Shown one piece after another: positions 35,861 through 45,652 of a DNA stretch of 64,000 nt. Source of the DNA: JAGVSV01 sp050952845 (GTDB lineage: Bacteria > Bacillota > Clostridia > Christensenellales > Aristaeellaceae); NCBI GenBank assembly GCA_050952845.1, contig JBMNLP010000001.1, positions 496,001 through 560,000 of the forward strand. The letters are read 5' to 3'. Position 1 is the first letter of the stretch, and the number at the start of each line of letters is the position of its first letter. The notes under the pieces were generated by a model. It did no database searches and was not told the origin of the DNA. It saw only the letters and a list, made by a program, of their open reading frames with translations. Made by a program: the position numbers and the translations under genes.

Positions 35861-36025
35861 TTATTCAGTAAAATGCCTTTCATAAGCGCTGTTCTGTCTT
35901 GCTTTTTTTACAGATGGACATTTCACTGGTTCCGCTGTTTTCAACCAAACTTGGTCAAGCTGATATCTAACACCTCGCCATTTGGTAACTGCAGGTATTT
36001 GCACTTGTGTATGGATCAATAGCAT
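35861..36025 (-). CDS. Possible small protein or gene remnant
   Basis: A 54-codon frame, MLLIHTQVQIPAVTKWRG to KKARQNSAYERHFTE, ends in TAA. It lies within the otherwise empty 35,708-36,354 gap, next to a palindromic element at 36,049 and an orphan IS end, and has no clear ribosome-binding site. The composition looks like real protein rather than noise, so it may be the tail of a gene cut off by the palindromic element. No family was recognised. Confidence 0.3.
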   Translation of the reverse strand: MLLIHTQVQIPAVTKWRGVRYQLDQVWLKTAEPVKCPSVKKARQNSAYERHFTE

Positions 36026-36048
36026 TTTATGCCTAAAAGGCTGCAGTA

Positions 36049-36212
36049 TAGAGCAAATTCACTTATCATGGCGCAGTCGCTGTCTTGTCTTTTTTGCCTC
36101 TTGCTGTGTCGCTGTTCACTTGGTGTAGCGTTGCTACGCCTGTGTTTACGCTCCTTGCCAGAGACAAAAATCCTGCATTGCTTTGTGCGCAACGATTGTG
36201 TAATTTGCTCTA
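36049..36212. repeat. 164-bp palindromic (MITE-like) element, copy 1
   Basis: The ends TAGAGCAAATTCAC and, inverted from 36212, TAGAGCAAATTACA are terminal inverted repeats, and the interior is one long imperfect palindrome centred on GTAGCGTTGCTAC. The core matches the element at 48,934-49,101 when read on the minus strand (ATTTT...GCAAGGAGC...GTAGCA(A/G)CGCTAC). It could be a non-autonomous transposable element or encode a structured RNA. Confidence 0.7.
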
Positions 36213-36240
36213 ATACGTTGTTGAGTTAATCAGTGGACAC
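36211..36240 (-). mobile_element. Orphan right end of the 9,748-11,396 IS
   Basis: Thirty bases from TAATACGTTGTTG to TCAGTGGACAC match the right end of the IS at 11,367-11,396 with only two mismatches. The rest of that IS is missing; the palindromic element abuts it directly. It marks the left edge of the AT-rich island. Confidence 0.75.
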
Positions 36241-36354
36241 TAAGCTAGTAGCTTTCCATGTCTGGTCTCATATAGTCTTTTCTAATGATAATGCTGCTAT
36301 ACTGCAGGATGACCAGCAGCATCAGTTCCTCAGTGAAAGGAGATAGGCAATCGA

Positions 36355-37341
36355 TCATGAGCATGCCAACAACAGTATTTTTTGTAATAATATCTCATAA
36401 TCGGATGTATATGGATTGATCATTTCTCCTCTTACACATCGGGCGAATTCCAGGAACATGTCTCTATATCTTCCAGCGATATAGCCTGGAAAAACGCTAT
36501 AACTATTATCACGCCATGGGTTAATAGCACTTTGATCTATCATCGCTTCGCGTATTATAGTAGGGTTTTCAAGCGGTTTTATTTCAACCATGCCTTTGGT
36601 GCCTACTAGCTTTAGATTTCGGTTATAGAAGCCGTTGGCTTCCGTTGCATTCGCTCGTATGCAACAAGCACAGTCAGTATACTCAAGTACAACCATCGTT
36701 GTATCCAATGATTTGTTGTTTTCATCTCCTGAGGAATAATTGAACGGCAACACCTTGCGAGGTTCTCCCATGATTCGTAACACAAGATCCAACATGTGGC
36801 ATCCCAAGAAAAACATCATTCCACCTGGAAACTGTTTCAGCCATTGTCTTTTCTGTGCATTATGCTGAATGCTGAATGAGCCATCAATTCCGGTGATATG
36901 TCCATATTTGTCTGCTCGAACGGACTCAAGAATGTACTTATAAGCAGGATTATATCGATACATGTATCCCATATGTAAGGTTAAATTTCGCTCATTAGCA
37001 GTATTCCAAAGACGTATAAAAGCCTGCAGATCAGTACCTCCTGGTTTGTCTAGGTGAACATGCAACCCATGATCTAAACATTTTTGTGCATCTGCAACGC
37101 TACGTAACTCATGCCCTTCACATAATACACAATCGATGTCTTCTCTATGGAACAGTTCATATTCGGAAAGCCATGAGAGTCCTTCATAAACAGGCTGGGT
37201 GCCAAACATCGCCCGATCATGGTCATTTGGCTCGCATACGCCTACTACCTCAAAGATATCTGGCATACTCCTTATACACTCCATTGCGAAAATGCTATGA
37301 TCATGTGCCAGACCCAAGTGCGCGATTCGTATCTTGTTCAC
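36355..37341 (-). CDS. Gfo/Idh/MocA-family oxidoreductase
   Basis: The GTG start at 37341 lies 8 nt after AAGGAGG. The 328-aa protein has an N-terminal NAD(P)-binding part (IRIAHLGLAHDHSIFAMECI), the family segment KCLDHGLHVHLDKPGGTDLQ with the conserved Lys-Pro, and a C-terminal alpha/beta domain (GHITGIDGSFSIQHN, GGMMFFLGCHMLDLVLRIMG with the usual catalytic His position). The N-terminal glycine motif is weaker than usual (HLGLAHDH). These enzymes oxidise or epimerise sugars and inositols. It lies 26 bp downstream of the AraC-type regulator on the same strand. Confidence 0.88.
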   Translation of the reverse strand: MNKIRIAHLGLAHDHSIFAMECIRSMPDIFEVVGVCEPNDHDRAMFGTQPVYEGLSWLSEYELFHREDIDCVLCEGHELRSVADAQKCLDHGLHVHLDKPGGTDLQAFIRLWNTANERNLTLHMGYMYRYNPAYKYILESVRADKYGHITGIDGSFSIQHNAQKRQWLKQFPGGMMFFLGCHMLDLVLRIMGEPRKVLPFNYSSGDENNKSLDTTMVVLEYTDCACCIRANATEANGFYNRNLKLVGTKGMVEIKPLENPTIIREAMIDQSAINPWRDNSYSVFPGYIAGRYRDMFLEFARCVRGEMINPYTSDYEILLQKILLLACS

Positions 37342-37367
37342 CTTGCTATCCTCCTTATAACTGGTTA

Positions 37368-39545
37368 CTATTCTTCCGACCTTCTTTGATTCCTATACTG
37401 TGCTGGCGCTAATCCATAAAATGCTTTGAATGTCTTTATAAAGTAGGATGAACTGCCATATCCCACATGTTCAGCGATTTCTTTAATTGCCAGGTCCGAA
37501 TTTAACAATAGATTTCGTGCATGTATCATACGAAGATTGATTAGATACTCACGAAATCCATAACCTGTTTTTTGCCTGAGTAATCTACTGATTTGATTTG
37601 CAGATATTTCAAAGGTATCTATCAGTGTATCTATGCAAAGATTGTAGTCATCATAATGCTCCATAATGTAGCGAATAACCTCATTCGTCTTTTTGTTTTT
37701 TGCATCTTGTCTCATACATGCAACATGCTCGCATACAGTATGCAGCCATTGTTTAAGCAAGTTTTGAAATTCTTCTCTGCGCATCGAAATGAGCGCAATT
37801 TCTATTTCATCTGGCGGTGATTCTGCTTTTAGATCATAAACTGTACCAATAATGCATCCAAAAAAATCATAGTATGAACTCCTTCGAAGTAATGAAGAAG
37901 GGGCTTGCTCACCAATTTCTTGAAAGACATTATCTAGATAATGATTGAGGTGATCTATATTACCATTCCGTAGAGCGTGAATTAGCAGGGTAACTGCTTT
38001 GCTATTTATGCTTTTCCAAACTTGAGCAGGTATTTTAGTTGGAAAAAACATTTTATCTTGAATCGAATCCATTCCAAGAGAAATAGCCTCATCAAGTGAT
38101 TTGGATACAACAGACATTTCTTTTACTATCTGTCCGGTGTTAATGCCAACTTGAAGGTTGTTTGCATCCACTGCTCGTCGAAGCATGCTACAGAAACGAT
38201 TTTGATGGCTAGTGAAGCTCTCGAGCACATTGTTACCAGAACCAGTATACACCACTATGGCTGCAACGCAATTCAATTGCTCCATTTCGATTGCGTATAC
38301 CTCTAAACTGGCGGGATACGTGGTGTGCTCCAGAATTCGAATTACTGAATCATTAATGATACCAGCATTACCCTTGACAGCATATACTAAGGTCACAAAA
38401 CAAAAGTGCCCTATTACGGGGATACCAAGATCAGCTAAACTGTCAATGACACCTTTGTCTGCTTTGTCTAAAAGTAATAAGGAAAGACCATGTTGCCGAA
38501 TTACATTCTTTTGTTCATTTATTCGCTGTCCTAATTCATCATTGGATGTGACAATTTGTCCAACAATTCTGCCAATGCGCATTAATTCATCCTTTCCTTC
38601 AAACTCATATGAACTGAAGGGAATTAAACCGTGTAATAGCCTCTGGATTGGACGAAAATTTCGGTAACTCATCAGAATGGCTAATCCAAGGCAAAGAAAG
38701 ACAGCGATTATGATGATTGTTATGTACTCGCAATTCATCCTTTTAATTCTGATTGACAGACTGTCAGCCCCCATACAAAGTGATATCCTGAGTGGTATAT
38801 TGTGTTTTGTAATGTGTTTATAAAAAATCTCATTATCATTACTGCTTGGTCTAATAGAACTCTCTGAGGCAATATCGACTTCAAGAACTCCTTCATTTCC
38901 TACAAAATGGCGTAAGTAGCTGAGCATTTCAGCTTCTGAAATGACTGTTAAAAACGCGCCATTATCATAATTTACAGGACTTCTAAAACTCCCGAATGGG
39001 CACAGATAGATGTAAATGCTGTCACCGTTGATTGCGGAGAATTTCATAATTTTCTGCTGTGCCATTGATCGAAGCGCAGTTATTGCTTCGCCGGGATATG
39101 TTAGCATAAGGTTATTATCAAAATAACTTGTGTCACTATAGCTTCCGTTGCTAGTTACTAATTTAGCATTTGCTCGATCCCAAACACCAAAATCCTTGGT
39201 AAAAGTGGCACTATCATTATAGAGTTTTATAATATTCATAAGTTCATATGCGTTATACCCGCTTCTTTGATTGAAATATTGTCGGAACCGTAAGTTATTA
39301 AACAGCCTATAAGAATGCTCATGAGCCATTTCCAATGCACTATCAACTATATTTGCTGCTACTGTAATCTTGTTTATATTGTCGTTATTCATTGCATTGA
39401 GAAGCTGTGAGGATAATGTTGAGTATAAAGCAACGATTAGGCTGCATGGTATCACCAAGATTAGGACATAAGAAACAAGATACCGATATATCCAACTACC
39501 ATATTTCCGTTTTATTTTTTTAAGTTGCGGCTGCTTAGTTACCAT
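37368..39545 (-). CDS. Membrane-bound AraC-family transcriptional regulator
   Basis: A 725-aa protein with an N-terminal helix (residues 20-45, YLVSYVLILVIPCSLIVALY), an extracytoplasmic sensor region of about 220 residues, a second helix (about 270-292, YITIIIIAVFLCLGLAILM) and a cytoplasmic linker. A C-terminal AraC domain (about 625-720) ends with two helix-turn-helix motifs (LCIDTLIDTFEISANQISRL, then AIKEIAEHVGYGSSSYFIKT). Such YesS-like regulators usually control adjacent lplABC-type polysaccharide importers, and one lies just upstream here. Confidence 0.9.
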   Translation of the reverse strand: MVTKQPQLKKIKRKYGSWIYRYLVSYVLILVIPCSLIVALYSTLSSQLLNAMNNDNINKITVAANIVDSALEMAHEHSYRLFNNLRFRQYFNQRSGYNAYELMNIIKLYNDSATFTKDFGVWDRANAKLVTSNGSYSDTSYFDNNLMLTYPGEAITALRSMAQQKIMKFSAINGDSIYIYLCPFGSFRSPVNYDNGAFLTVISEAEMLSYLRHFVGNEGVLEVDIASESSIRPSSNDNEIFYKHITKHNIPLRISLCMGADSLSIRIKRMNCEYITIIIIAVFLCLGLAILMSYRNFRPIQRLLHGLIPFSSYEFEGKDELMRIGRIVGQIVTSNDELGQRINEQKNVIRQHGLSLLLLDKADKGVIDSLADLGIPVIGHFCFVTLVYAVKGNAGIINDSVIRILEHTTYPASLEVYAIEMEQLNCVAAIVVYTGSGNNVLESFTSHQNRFCSMLRRAVDANNLQVGINTGQIVKEMSVVSKSLDEAISLGMDSIQDKMFFPTKIPAQVWKSINSKAVTLLIHALRNGNIDHLNHYLDNVFQEIGEQAPSSLLRRSSYYDFFGCIIGTVYDLKAESPPDEIEIALISMRREEFQNLLKQWLHTVCEHVACMRQDAKNKKTNEVIRYIMEHYDDYNLCIDTLIDTFEISANQISRLLRQKTGYGFREYLINLRMIHARNLLLNSDLAIKEIAEHVGYGSSSYFIKTFKAFYGLAPAQYRNQRRSEE

Positions 39546-39716
39546 TCGATTCCTCCAATAAACAACACACTAGGATATTTTTCTTGTTTAAAAGTATAAC
39601 ATACTCATGTGGTATTTGACGAGTTTCTCCTTAATGTGCTAATTTAATTCACAACAAGCCAAACAACATAGCTATTGCTTTGATAAACAAGAGTATATTA
39701 TGTTCCAATAAACATG

Positions 39717-39747
39717 AAAACCGTGCGAGCTGAAAAGCTCGCACGGT
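39717..39747 (-). terminator. Strong Rho-independent terminator of the importer operon
   Basis: A perfect 12-bp stem, ACCGTGCGAGCT (39720-39731) and AGCTCGCACGGT (39736-39747), is followed on the minus strand by a T-run. It lies 13 bp after the binding-protein stop. Confidence 0.9.
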
Positions 39748-39760
39748 AGCAATAGTATTC

Positions 39761-41392
39761 TTACATACGGCTCAGATATTCAGCGTATGCAGATTCGTAA
39801 TAGGAGGCGAATTCGCCCAACCCCATCTTTTGGAGTTCTTCATAATAGCTATCAAATTGATCAATGCCTATCTCTCCTGAGATGAACTTGGCTTCCATAA
39901 TAGTAATATAGTCATTGAGGGGTGTTTGCAACTCAATTTGGCGTGCAGAAGTGTCTAGTGTGAAGTATAGTGGCGGGTAGCATGCTGAATAGTAGGGAAC
40001 AACATATTCATTCATCAGATTTCGCCAATAGGCAGGGCCTGCAAAAGCTTGATTGGTAATTTTATGACCGAGCAATGTCTCAAGCGCAGTGTAGTTCATG
40101 GAAATACCTACATGCGTATGTGATCCATTACCAATCCAAGCAACATAATCCACTTGTTTTTCAATACCGTCACTATAACGGAAATCTACACTTTCGGTAT
40201 CATCTTTATAATACCAGCCGCCAACCATTCCCAGTGTGTCCTCACTGCCTTCGGCAGGACCAAAAAAACTGTATAAAGAACCTTGCTGGGTAAAGTGCCA
40301 ATCCGCAAATCGAATTGCTGCTTCAGGATCCTCACATTTGTGTGTGATGGAAAATTTTCCAATCTGTAGTGGGTTTGATTCTGGCCACAGCAGTGTGTCA
40401 TTATATTCGCTTGTCATAGGGCGTATGGTCGTCCAGTCATTATAGTCTGCAATGGGCAGAGAGTAAGGCGCACCCTGCATGTGCAATCCAATAATATTTG
40501 CGGTAGCGTTGGCTTGTTGTTGTGTGCCAGTAAGTGTGAACACATCTTGGTCGATCAAGCCCTCAGCATAGTACTTACTCATTATGCTGAGAAAGTTTTT
40601 ATACAAGTCCTTTTCATTTGCTGGAATGATAGCTTTTCCCTTACATATAGCAGGGTCTAGCGTGGAACCGGATCGGGTCATAACACCCATTAAGTTGAGC
40701 ATAAGCAATGTCAAGTTTTGAATGTTTTCGCCAAGAGGGATTTCGTCATTTGGGTCTCCGTTGCCATTGGCATCTTTTTCTTTAAATGCTTTTAGTACTT
40801 CATAGAATTCATCTAAGGTTGTTGGATTCTCAAGCCCTAAGTTTTTAAGCCAAGTTTGGTTTATCCACGCACGAGTAGTTGTATAATTCTCATAGCTATT
40901 ATAGCCTATAAAACTTGGTAATGAATAGATGTTACCATCTGTATAGTAGAATGTAGCCGCAATCTCTGGCTCTGCTTCCATAAAAGCTTTGATATTTGGA
41001 GCATACTGGTCTATCAAGTCATTGAGTGGTATCAATTGCTGTTCCTTGGCCCCATAAAGCGCAATCTCATTTGCGGTAAGGTCACAGTTATAAAACACAT
41101 CAGGCAAGTCATCGGAAGCAAAAATTAGATTAAGTTTCTCATTTCGTTCAGTATACTCCACTTCGGTTATTTCGAAATTTAGTCCCATTGCGCCAGATGC
41201 CCATTTGTAGAACCATTTTTCTTCCGAAGGCACTGTGCTTAGAATGTTACGCATAGTCACGAGGCTCAGAGTGTGAGGGTCATCAAAGAAGGGCATTGTC
41301 TCCGGTGCCCATGCCACGTCTGACGGTTCGGCTATTACGATTGGAGTGACTAACATGCAGATAAGCAACGCAATACTCAGATACCTTTTCAT
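39761..41392 (-). CDS. LplA-like extracellular solute-binding protein
   Basis: The ATG at 41392 (MKRYLSIALLICMLVTPIVI) is 8 nt after AAGGAGG. The 543-aa protein has a signal peptide cleaved near IAEPS and the long LplA/family 1 fold used for oligosaccharides: WFYKWASGAMGLNFEITEVE, LNLIFASDDLPDVFYNCDLT, WLKNLGLENPTTLDEFYEVL, KEKDANGNGDPNDEIPLG (a loop that often binds calcium) and AIRFADWHFTQQG. It lacks a lipobox cysteine. It is the third gene of the permease-permease-binding protein operon. Confidence 0.92.
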   Translation of the reverse strand: MKRYLSIALLICMLVTPIVIAEPSDVAWAPETMPFFDDPHTLSLVTMRNILSTVPSEEKWFYKWASGAMGLNFEITEVEYTERNEKLNLIFASDDLPDVFYNCDLTANEIALYGAKEQQLIPLNDLIDQYAPNIKAFMEAEPEIAATFYYTDGNIYSLPSFIGYNSYENYTTTRAWINQTWLKNLGLENPTTLDEFYEVLKAFKEKDANGNGDPNDEIPLGENIQNLTLLMLNLMGVMTRSGSTLDPAICKGKAIIPANEKDLYKNFLSIMSKYYAEGLIDQDVFTLTGTQQQANATANIIGLHMQGAPYSLPIADYNDWTTIRPMTSEYNDTLLWPESNPLQIGKFSITHKCEDPEAAIRFADWHFTQQGSLYSFFGPAEGSEDTLGMVGGWYYKDDTESVDFRYSDGIEKQVDYVAWIGNGSHTHVGISMNYTALETLLGHKITNQAFAGPAYWRNLMNEYVVPYYSACYPPLYFTLDTSARQIELQTPLNDYITIMEAKFISGEIGIDQFDSYYEELQKMGLGEFASYYESAYAEYLSRM

Positions 41393-41481
41393 TTTCAATT
41401 CCTCCTTAATGTGTTGACTGTCGGGGACGGGATGATTTCAGATTCTTCCTTACTTCTATCCTCCTTTCGCTGAAGATTTAT

Positions 41482-42384
41482 TTAACCTTTTACTGCACCA
41501 AGCATAATTCCCCGAATAAAATGCTTTTGCACAAAAAGATACGCAATCATGACAGGAAAACTGGCTATGAAGATCAATGCATACTTCATACTCTCTGCAA
41601 GCAAGGCTTTTCGCATGGCTTCTGTTATTTGTTCTTCTGTCGCTGACATTCCCAACAGATTGACCGCTTCTTGATTTTCGAGTAAAATTCTCCGTAAAAT
41701 TAGTTGAAGAGGAAAATACTTATCCTTGGATAAGTAAATAAGGCCATTGAAAAAGTCATTCCAATGACCTACACCATAGAATAATGTCATCACGGCAATA
41801 ATAGAACCAGATAATGGAAGAGCAATACGGATGAATGCACTAATATCTGTACACCCATCTACTTCAGCTGCTTCATACAGTTCACCAGGTATAGATGTCA
41901 GATAAAAATTACGTGTAACGATTAAGTTATATACACTTACTCCTCCCATGACCATCATTACCCACCAAGTATTGATTAAATTCATTTTCTTTACGATAAG
42001 ATAGGTTGGTATCAGTCCACCGCTGAAATACATGGTAAACATAAATAACCAAAGCCAGAACCGTTTGAGAGGTAGCTCATTCTTGGAGAGGGCATAAGCT
42101 GCAGGGACTGTTAAGAAAAGGTTAAGGAACGTTCCACCTACAGTATAAAAAATTGTGTTGCGATATCCAATCCAAATGCTTTTTTCAGCCATAACATTAC
42201 GATAAGAATCTAATGTGAAACCTACCGGTAGCAAAAAAACATCCCCCCTCGCTGTGCGAATGGGATCGGATAACGACGCAATAATTGTAAAATACAAAGG
42301 GTATAGGATAGCCAAAAAAATCAGCGCCAAAGCAAAATATACCATAAAGTCAAACAATGTATAGTTTCGTTTAGCCGAATTCAT
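41482..42384 (-). CDS. LplC/YtcP-like carbohydrate ABC permease
   Basis: The ATG at 42384 (MNSAKRNYTLFDFMVYFALA) follows AGGAGGG; the longer frame to 42441 overlaps the upstream gene and lacks a site. The 300-aa protein has six helices, an EAA loop (ELYEAAEVDGCTDISAFIRI) and the C-terminus KHFIRGIMLGAVKG. It forms a pair with the LplB-like permease 10 bp upstream. Confidence 0.92.
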   Translation of the reverse strand: MNSAKRNYTLFDFMVYFALALIFLAILYPLYFTIIASLSDPIRTARGDVFLLPVGFTLDSYRNVMAEKSIWIGYRNTIFYTVGGTFLNLFLTVPAAYALSKNELPLKRFWLWLFMFTMYFSGGLIPTYLIVKKMNLINTWWVMMVMGGVSVYNLIVTRNFYLTSIPGELYEAAEVDGCTDISAFIRIALPLSGSIIAVMTLFYGVGHWNDFFNGLIYLSKDKYFPLQLILRRILLENQEAVNLLGMSATEEQITEAMRKALLAESMKYALIFIASFPVMIAYLFVQKHFIRGIMLGAVKG

Positions 42385-42394
42385 AACATCCCTC

Positions 42395-43315
42395 CTATAT
42401 ATGTGTATCAGAATACCGTTTTGCAAGTGCGTTAACAGCAAGGAGCAAGCCCAGATTGATTATATTGTTGAACAACCCAATAGCAGCAGTGTAGCTGAAC
42501 TGTGCTCCTGCTAATCCTGTTCTATATACGTATGTAGATATGACATCAGACCACTCCATATTCAAGTCATTTTGTAGAAGAAGGATTTTTTCAAAACCTA
42601 CCGTTAGCAATTGTCCAGCCCGTAGTATCAGTTGTACGATTGCTGTGGGTTTGAGACATTGGAAATAAATATGATATATTATTTTCATTCGTCCTGCACC
42701 ATCAATCTGTGCTGCTTCAACCAAACCAGGATCCACTGTGCTTAGAGCGGCAATATATATTACAGATGCAAAACCAGTGTTTTGCCAAACAGATGACCAG
42801 ACATAGATATGTTTAAAATTTGGGCCAATTGATAAAAAAGCAACGCGCTCGCCACCCATTACTGCAATTATGTTGTTGAACAAACCAGAGCCGCGGTCAA
42901 GAAAGAGTACAATCATTCCGCACATTGCAACCGTGGATATAAAATGTGGCAAAAACACGATCATTTGTACAGTTTTTTTATAGGTAGAATGAGAGACTTC
43001 GTTAAGTAAAAGTGCAAGGATGATAGGTAATGGCCACCCAACGATGAGCGCATATATGCTTATTGAAAATGTATTGCGAACCAACTGCCAAAAGAAAGGA
43101 TATGTAAGAAAACGCAAGAAATGTTTTGTACCTACCCACTCGCTTTCCCACATACCTTTTCTTGGACTGAAATCCTTAAAAGCTATCTGAAGCCCCCCCA
43201 TCGGTAAATAATGGAAGATCACCATATAAGTAAATGCGGGAAGTAGCAAGAGTACAAGACGCCAATGCCTTTGACGGTTGGGTTTTTGAATACCGCGCAA
43301 AACAGGTATATTCAT
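42395..43315 (-). CDS. LplB/YteP-like carbohydrate ABC permease
   Basis: A 306-aa membrane protein; AAGGAGG lies 8 nt before the ATG. The N-terminus LPAFTYMVIFHYLPMGGLQI and segment AFKDFSPRKGMWESEWVG are typical of LplB permeases; the EAA loop is LVEAAQIDGAGRMKIIYHIY. It is the first gene of the operon, whose regulatory region faces the divergent SDR gene. Confidence 0.92.
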   Translation of the reverse strand: MNIPVLRGIQKPNRQRHWRLVLLLLPAFTYMVIFHYLPMGGLQIAFKDFSPRKGMWESEWVGTKHFLRFLTYPFFWQLVRNTFSISIYALIVGWPLPIILALLLNEVSHSTYKKTVQMIVFLPHFISTVAMCGMIVLFLDRGSGLFNNIIAVMGGERVAFLSIGPNFKHIYVWSSVWQNTGFASVIYIAALSTVDPGLVEAAQIDGAGRMKIIYHIYFQCLKPTAIVQLILRAGQLLTVGFEKILLLQNDLNMEWSDVISTYVYRTGLAGAQFSYTAAIGLFNNIINLGLLLAVNALAKRYSDTHI

Positions 43316-43338
43316 GCAAATTCCTCCTTAAAACCATT

Positions 43339-43379
43339 ATTATAACTAATTGTAACAATATCATGGCATAAAATTGTTA
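43339..43379 (-). promoter_or_regulatory. Regulatory region of the lplBC-like operon
   Basis: On the minus strand a perfect TATAAT (43339-43344) lacks a recognisable -35. Just upstream, TAACAAT (43353-43359) and ATTGTTA (43373-43379) form a perfect 7-bp inverted repeat with a 13-bp spacer. A -10 without -35 plus an upstream repeat suggests activator control, perhaps by the AraC-type regulator at 37,368. Confidence 0.45.
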
Positions 43380-43599
43380 TCAATAATACTTTTCGTGTTT
43401 TAGTGTAAATATCTCCGGATTGTGGAATATGTTATATTCTGTGCGAAACTTGATATCGATAATAACGGGATTTCTATTGATTGCCAATGCGTATTCAGTA
43501 TAATGATAATAGTGTCTGTTGCCAAATTTGCCAAGGACAAGAAACGAGCAGAAGTTTGAATCGTTCATGTAGACTAAGTGTAAGGGGGGACATACTGAT

Positions 43600-44628
43600 A
43601 TGACAGGATACAGAGTGTTACTTATTGCTGGTGGAGGAACACTGGGGAGATATACTGCTTTGGAACTTTTGAAGCGGGGCTTTTTAGTGGATGTTGTTGA
43701 TCAGAATGAATTCTTATCCCTTATTCGTGGTTTAAGCTTTATTAAAGCAAACGTAACTGATTCGATTATCCGGGAGCTCCTTCAGACCCATCGCTATGAT
43801 GCGATTATAGACTTTCTTCATTATCCAGATTATCAGATGTTTATAAATCGTGCGAAGTATCTAATGACTCATTGTGAGCAATTAATATTTTTGTCTTCAT
43901 ACAGAGTTTATGCAAATGAAGAGCATCCGATCCGTGAAACTTCGCCGTTATTGCTTGATGTAATAAAAGATGAGTATTTTCTGGCAAATGAGGATTATGC
44001 AATTCCGAAGGCACGAGCAGAGCGTTTGTTAGTAGCCATGAAACAAAAAAACTGGACGATCATAAGGCCATTGATTTCCTTCTCACATTTAAGATTGGAT
44101 ATGGTGACGTTGGGTGCCCATACTTTACTTGATAGAGCAAGGAAAGGTAAACTAATCATTCTGCCGGCGCAGGCTCGTAATGTCGCAGCAGGCATCGGAT
44201 GGGCAGGTAATGTGGGCAAAATGATAGCATGTTTGGTGATGAATGAGAAGGCTATAGGCGAGTCTTTCACGTTAGGTACCGGCGAAAACTATACTTGGGA
44301 TGAAGTTTCACGAATGTACACCAGACAAATTGGTGCAGAATTCATATGGATAGATACGGAAACATTTCTAGCTTACTCGTCAGATAATAGCTATATGAGT
44401 CGATGCATTCTGTTGTATGATCGATTGTACAATCGGGAAATAGACAATACTAAAATACTCAATGCTACCGGATTGAACAACAACGACTTTATGTCAATTG
44501 AGGATGCATTGATCACTGAGTTGACTGCTATTTCCCAGAACAGAGCTTTGCTTGATCGGTTAGAAACTGATCATGCGATCATGATAAGTAATAAAATGGA
44601 TTGTTTTCTTAAACAAGCTAAAATCTGA
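43600..44628 (+). CDS. SDR-family NAD-dependent epimerase/reductase
   Basis: A 342-aa extended SDR. The N-terminal Rossmann motif is VLLIAGGGTLGRYTALELLK, a strand-end Asp binds the ribose (VVDQ), and the region around LSSYRVYANEEHP and YAIPKARAE holds candidate active-site Ser, Tyr and Lys, though the exact Tyr-X3-Lys reads YAIPK. Residues IIRPLISFSHLRLDMVTLGA and FTLGTGENYTWDEVSRMYTR fit the NDP-sugar epimerase/reductase class. It starts a plus-strand operon with two MDR genes, divergent from the LplB operon. Confidence 0.82.
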   Translation: MTGYRVLLIAGGGTLGRYTALELLKRGFLVDVVDQNEFLSLIRGLSFIKANVTDSIIRELLQTHRYDAIIDFLHYPDYQMFINRAKYLMTHCEQLIFLSSYRVYANEEHPIRETSPLLLDVIKDEYFLANEDYAIPKARAERLLVAMKQKNWTIIRPLISFSHLRLDMVTLGAHTLLDRARKGKLIILPAQARNVAAGIGWAGNVGKMIACLVMNEKAIGESFTLGTGENYTWDEVSRMYTRQIGAEFIWIDTETFLAYSSDNSYMSRCILLYDRLYNREIDNTKILNATGLNNNDFMSIEDALITELTAISQNRALLDRLETDHAIMISNKMDCFLKQAKI

Positions 44629-44644
44629 AGGAGGTTAGGGTATA

Positions 44645-45646
44645 ATGAAAGCGATTCTTATTAAAGAAGATCAATCATTGGTGTGGGGTGAGGTGCCTAA
44701 TCCAGTCATCGGTGCTGATGAAGCACTGGTAAAGATTGAGGCTGCGGCGTTAAATCGTGCCGATTTGATGCAAAGAGCTGGTGATTACCCGCCACCAGCT
44801 GGCTGCCCAGAATGGATGGGATTGGAAATTGCTGGTGAGATTGTAAAGATAGGTGAGGAAGCGGCACGGCTTAGTCGGTGGCGTATTGGCGATAAAGTCT
44901 GTGCTCTACTTGGTGGTGGAGGATATGCGGAGTTTGCGTCAGTGCGATACGATATGATGATGCCGGTGCCCGAGGGTATATCAATTATTGAAGCGGCAGC
45001 TATGCCTGAAGCTTTTGCTACAGCTTATCTTAACTTGTTTTACGAAGGCGAAGCAAAAGCGGGAGAAACCTTATTAATGCACGCAGGAGCGAGTGGACTT
45101 GCAAGCGTCGTTATACCTATGGCAAAAGCTTTTGGACTACGGGTGATAACCACTGTTCTTACAGACTCAATAGCTGCTTCCATTACGCATTTGAATGCAG
45201 ATCGTATTGTTGTTTCAGGTCGTGAGGATATCGCTCTTGTGCTAAAGGAGGAGTTGGAAGGTGGTCGAGGCGTAGATTTAGCAATCGATTGCTTGGGTGG
45301 CGAGGATATGGCTCGATGCCTTCCCTATATGGCGCGCGATGGCCGATGGATTATGATTGCCACACTAGCTGGTGATTATTCATGTGTAAATCTAAAGGAA
45401 TTGTACAAGCGATCTGTTCGGATCATTGGTAACACATTACGTGCGCGTACGCCGGAGATGAAAGCAGAAATATTGGCAAATCTTGTTGATAAGGTATGGC
45501 CAAAAGTGGAGTCTGGGGATGTACGCGCAACTGTTTATAAGACATTGCCAATACAACAGGCAGAAGAAGCTCATTCGATACTGCAAAGAGGTGAGAATGT
45601 TGGCAAGGTTGTGTTAACGGTGGATCATGCTGATTTGCATGAGTAA
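44645..45646 (+). CDS. MDR-family NAD(P)H oxidoreductase (quinone reductase / PIG3-like)
   Basis: A 333-aa medium-chain reductase without zinc ligands. AAGGAGG precedes the ATG. Signatures are ALNRADLMQRAGDYPPPAGC, GLEIAGEIVKIGEEA, MPEAFATAYLNLFYEGEAKA and the nucleotide fold LLMHAGASGLASVVIPMAKA. These motifs match TP53I3/QorB-like quinone reductases. It is 16 bp after the SDR gene; the joint substrate is unknown but the pair suggests stepwise redox chemistry on a sugar. Confidence 0.88.
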   Translation: MKAILIKEDQSLVWGEVPNPVIGADEALVKIEAAALNRADLMQRAGDYPPPAGCPEWMGLEIAGEIVKIGEEAARLSRWRIGDKVCALLGGGGYAEFASVRYDMMMPVPEGISIIEAAAMPEAFATAYLNLFYEGEAKAGETLLMHAGASGLASVVIPMAKAFGLRVITTVLTDSIAASITHLNADRIVVSGREDIALVLKEELEGGRGVDLAIDCLGGEDMARCLPYMARDGRWIMIATLAGDYSCVNLKELYKRSVRIIGNTLRARTPEMKAEILANLVDKVWPKVESGDVRATVYKTLPIQQAEEAHSILQRGENVGKVVLTVDHADLHE

Positions 45647-45652
45647 TTGGAA

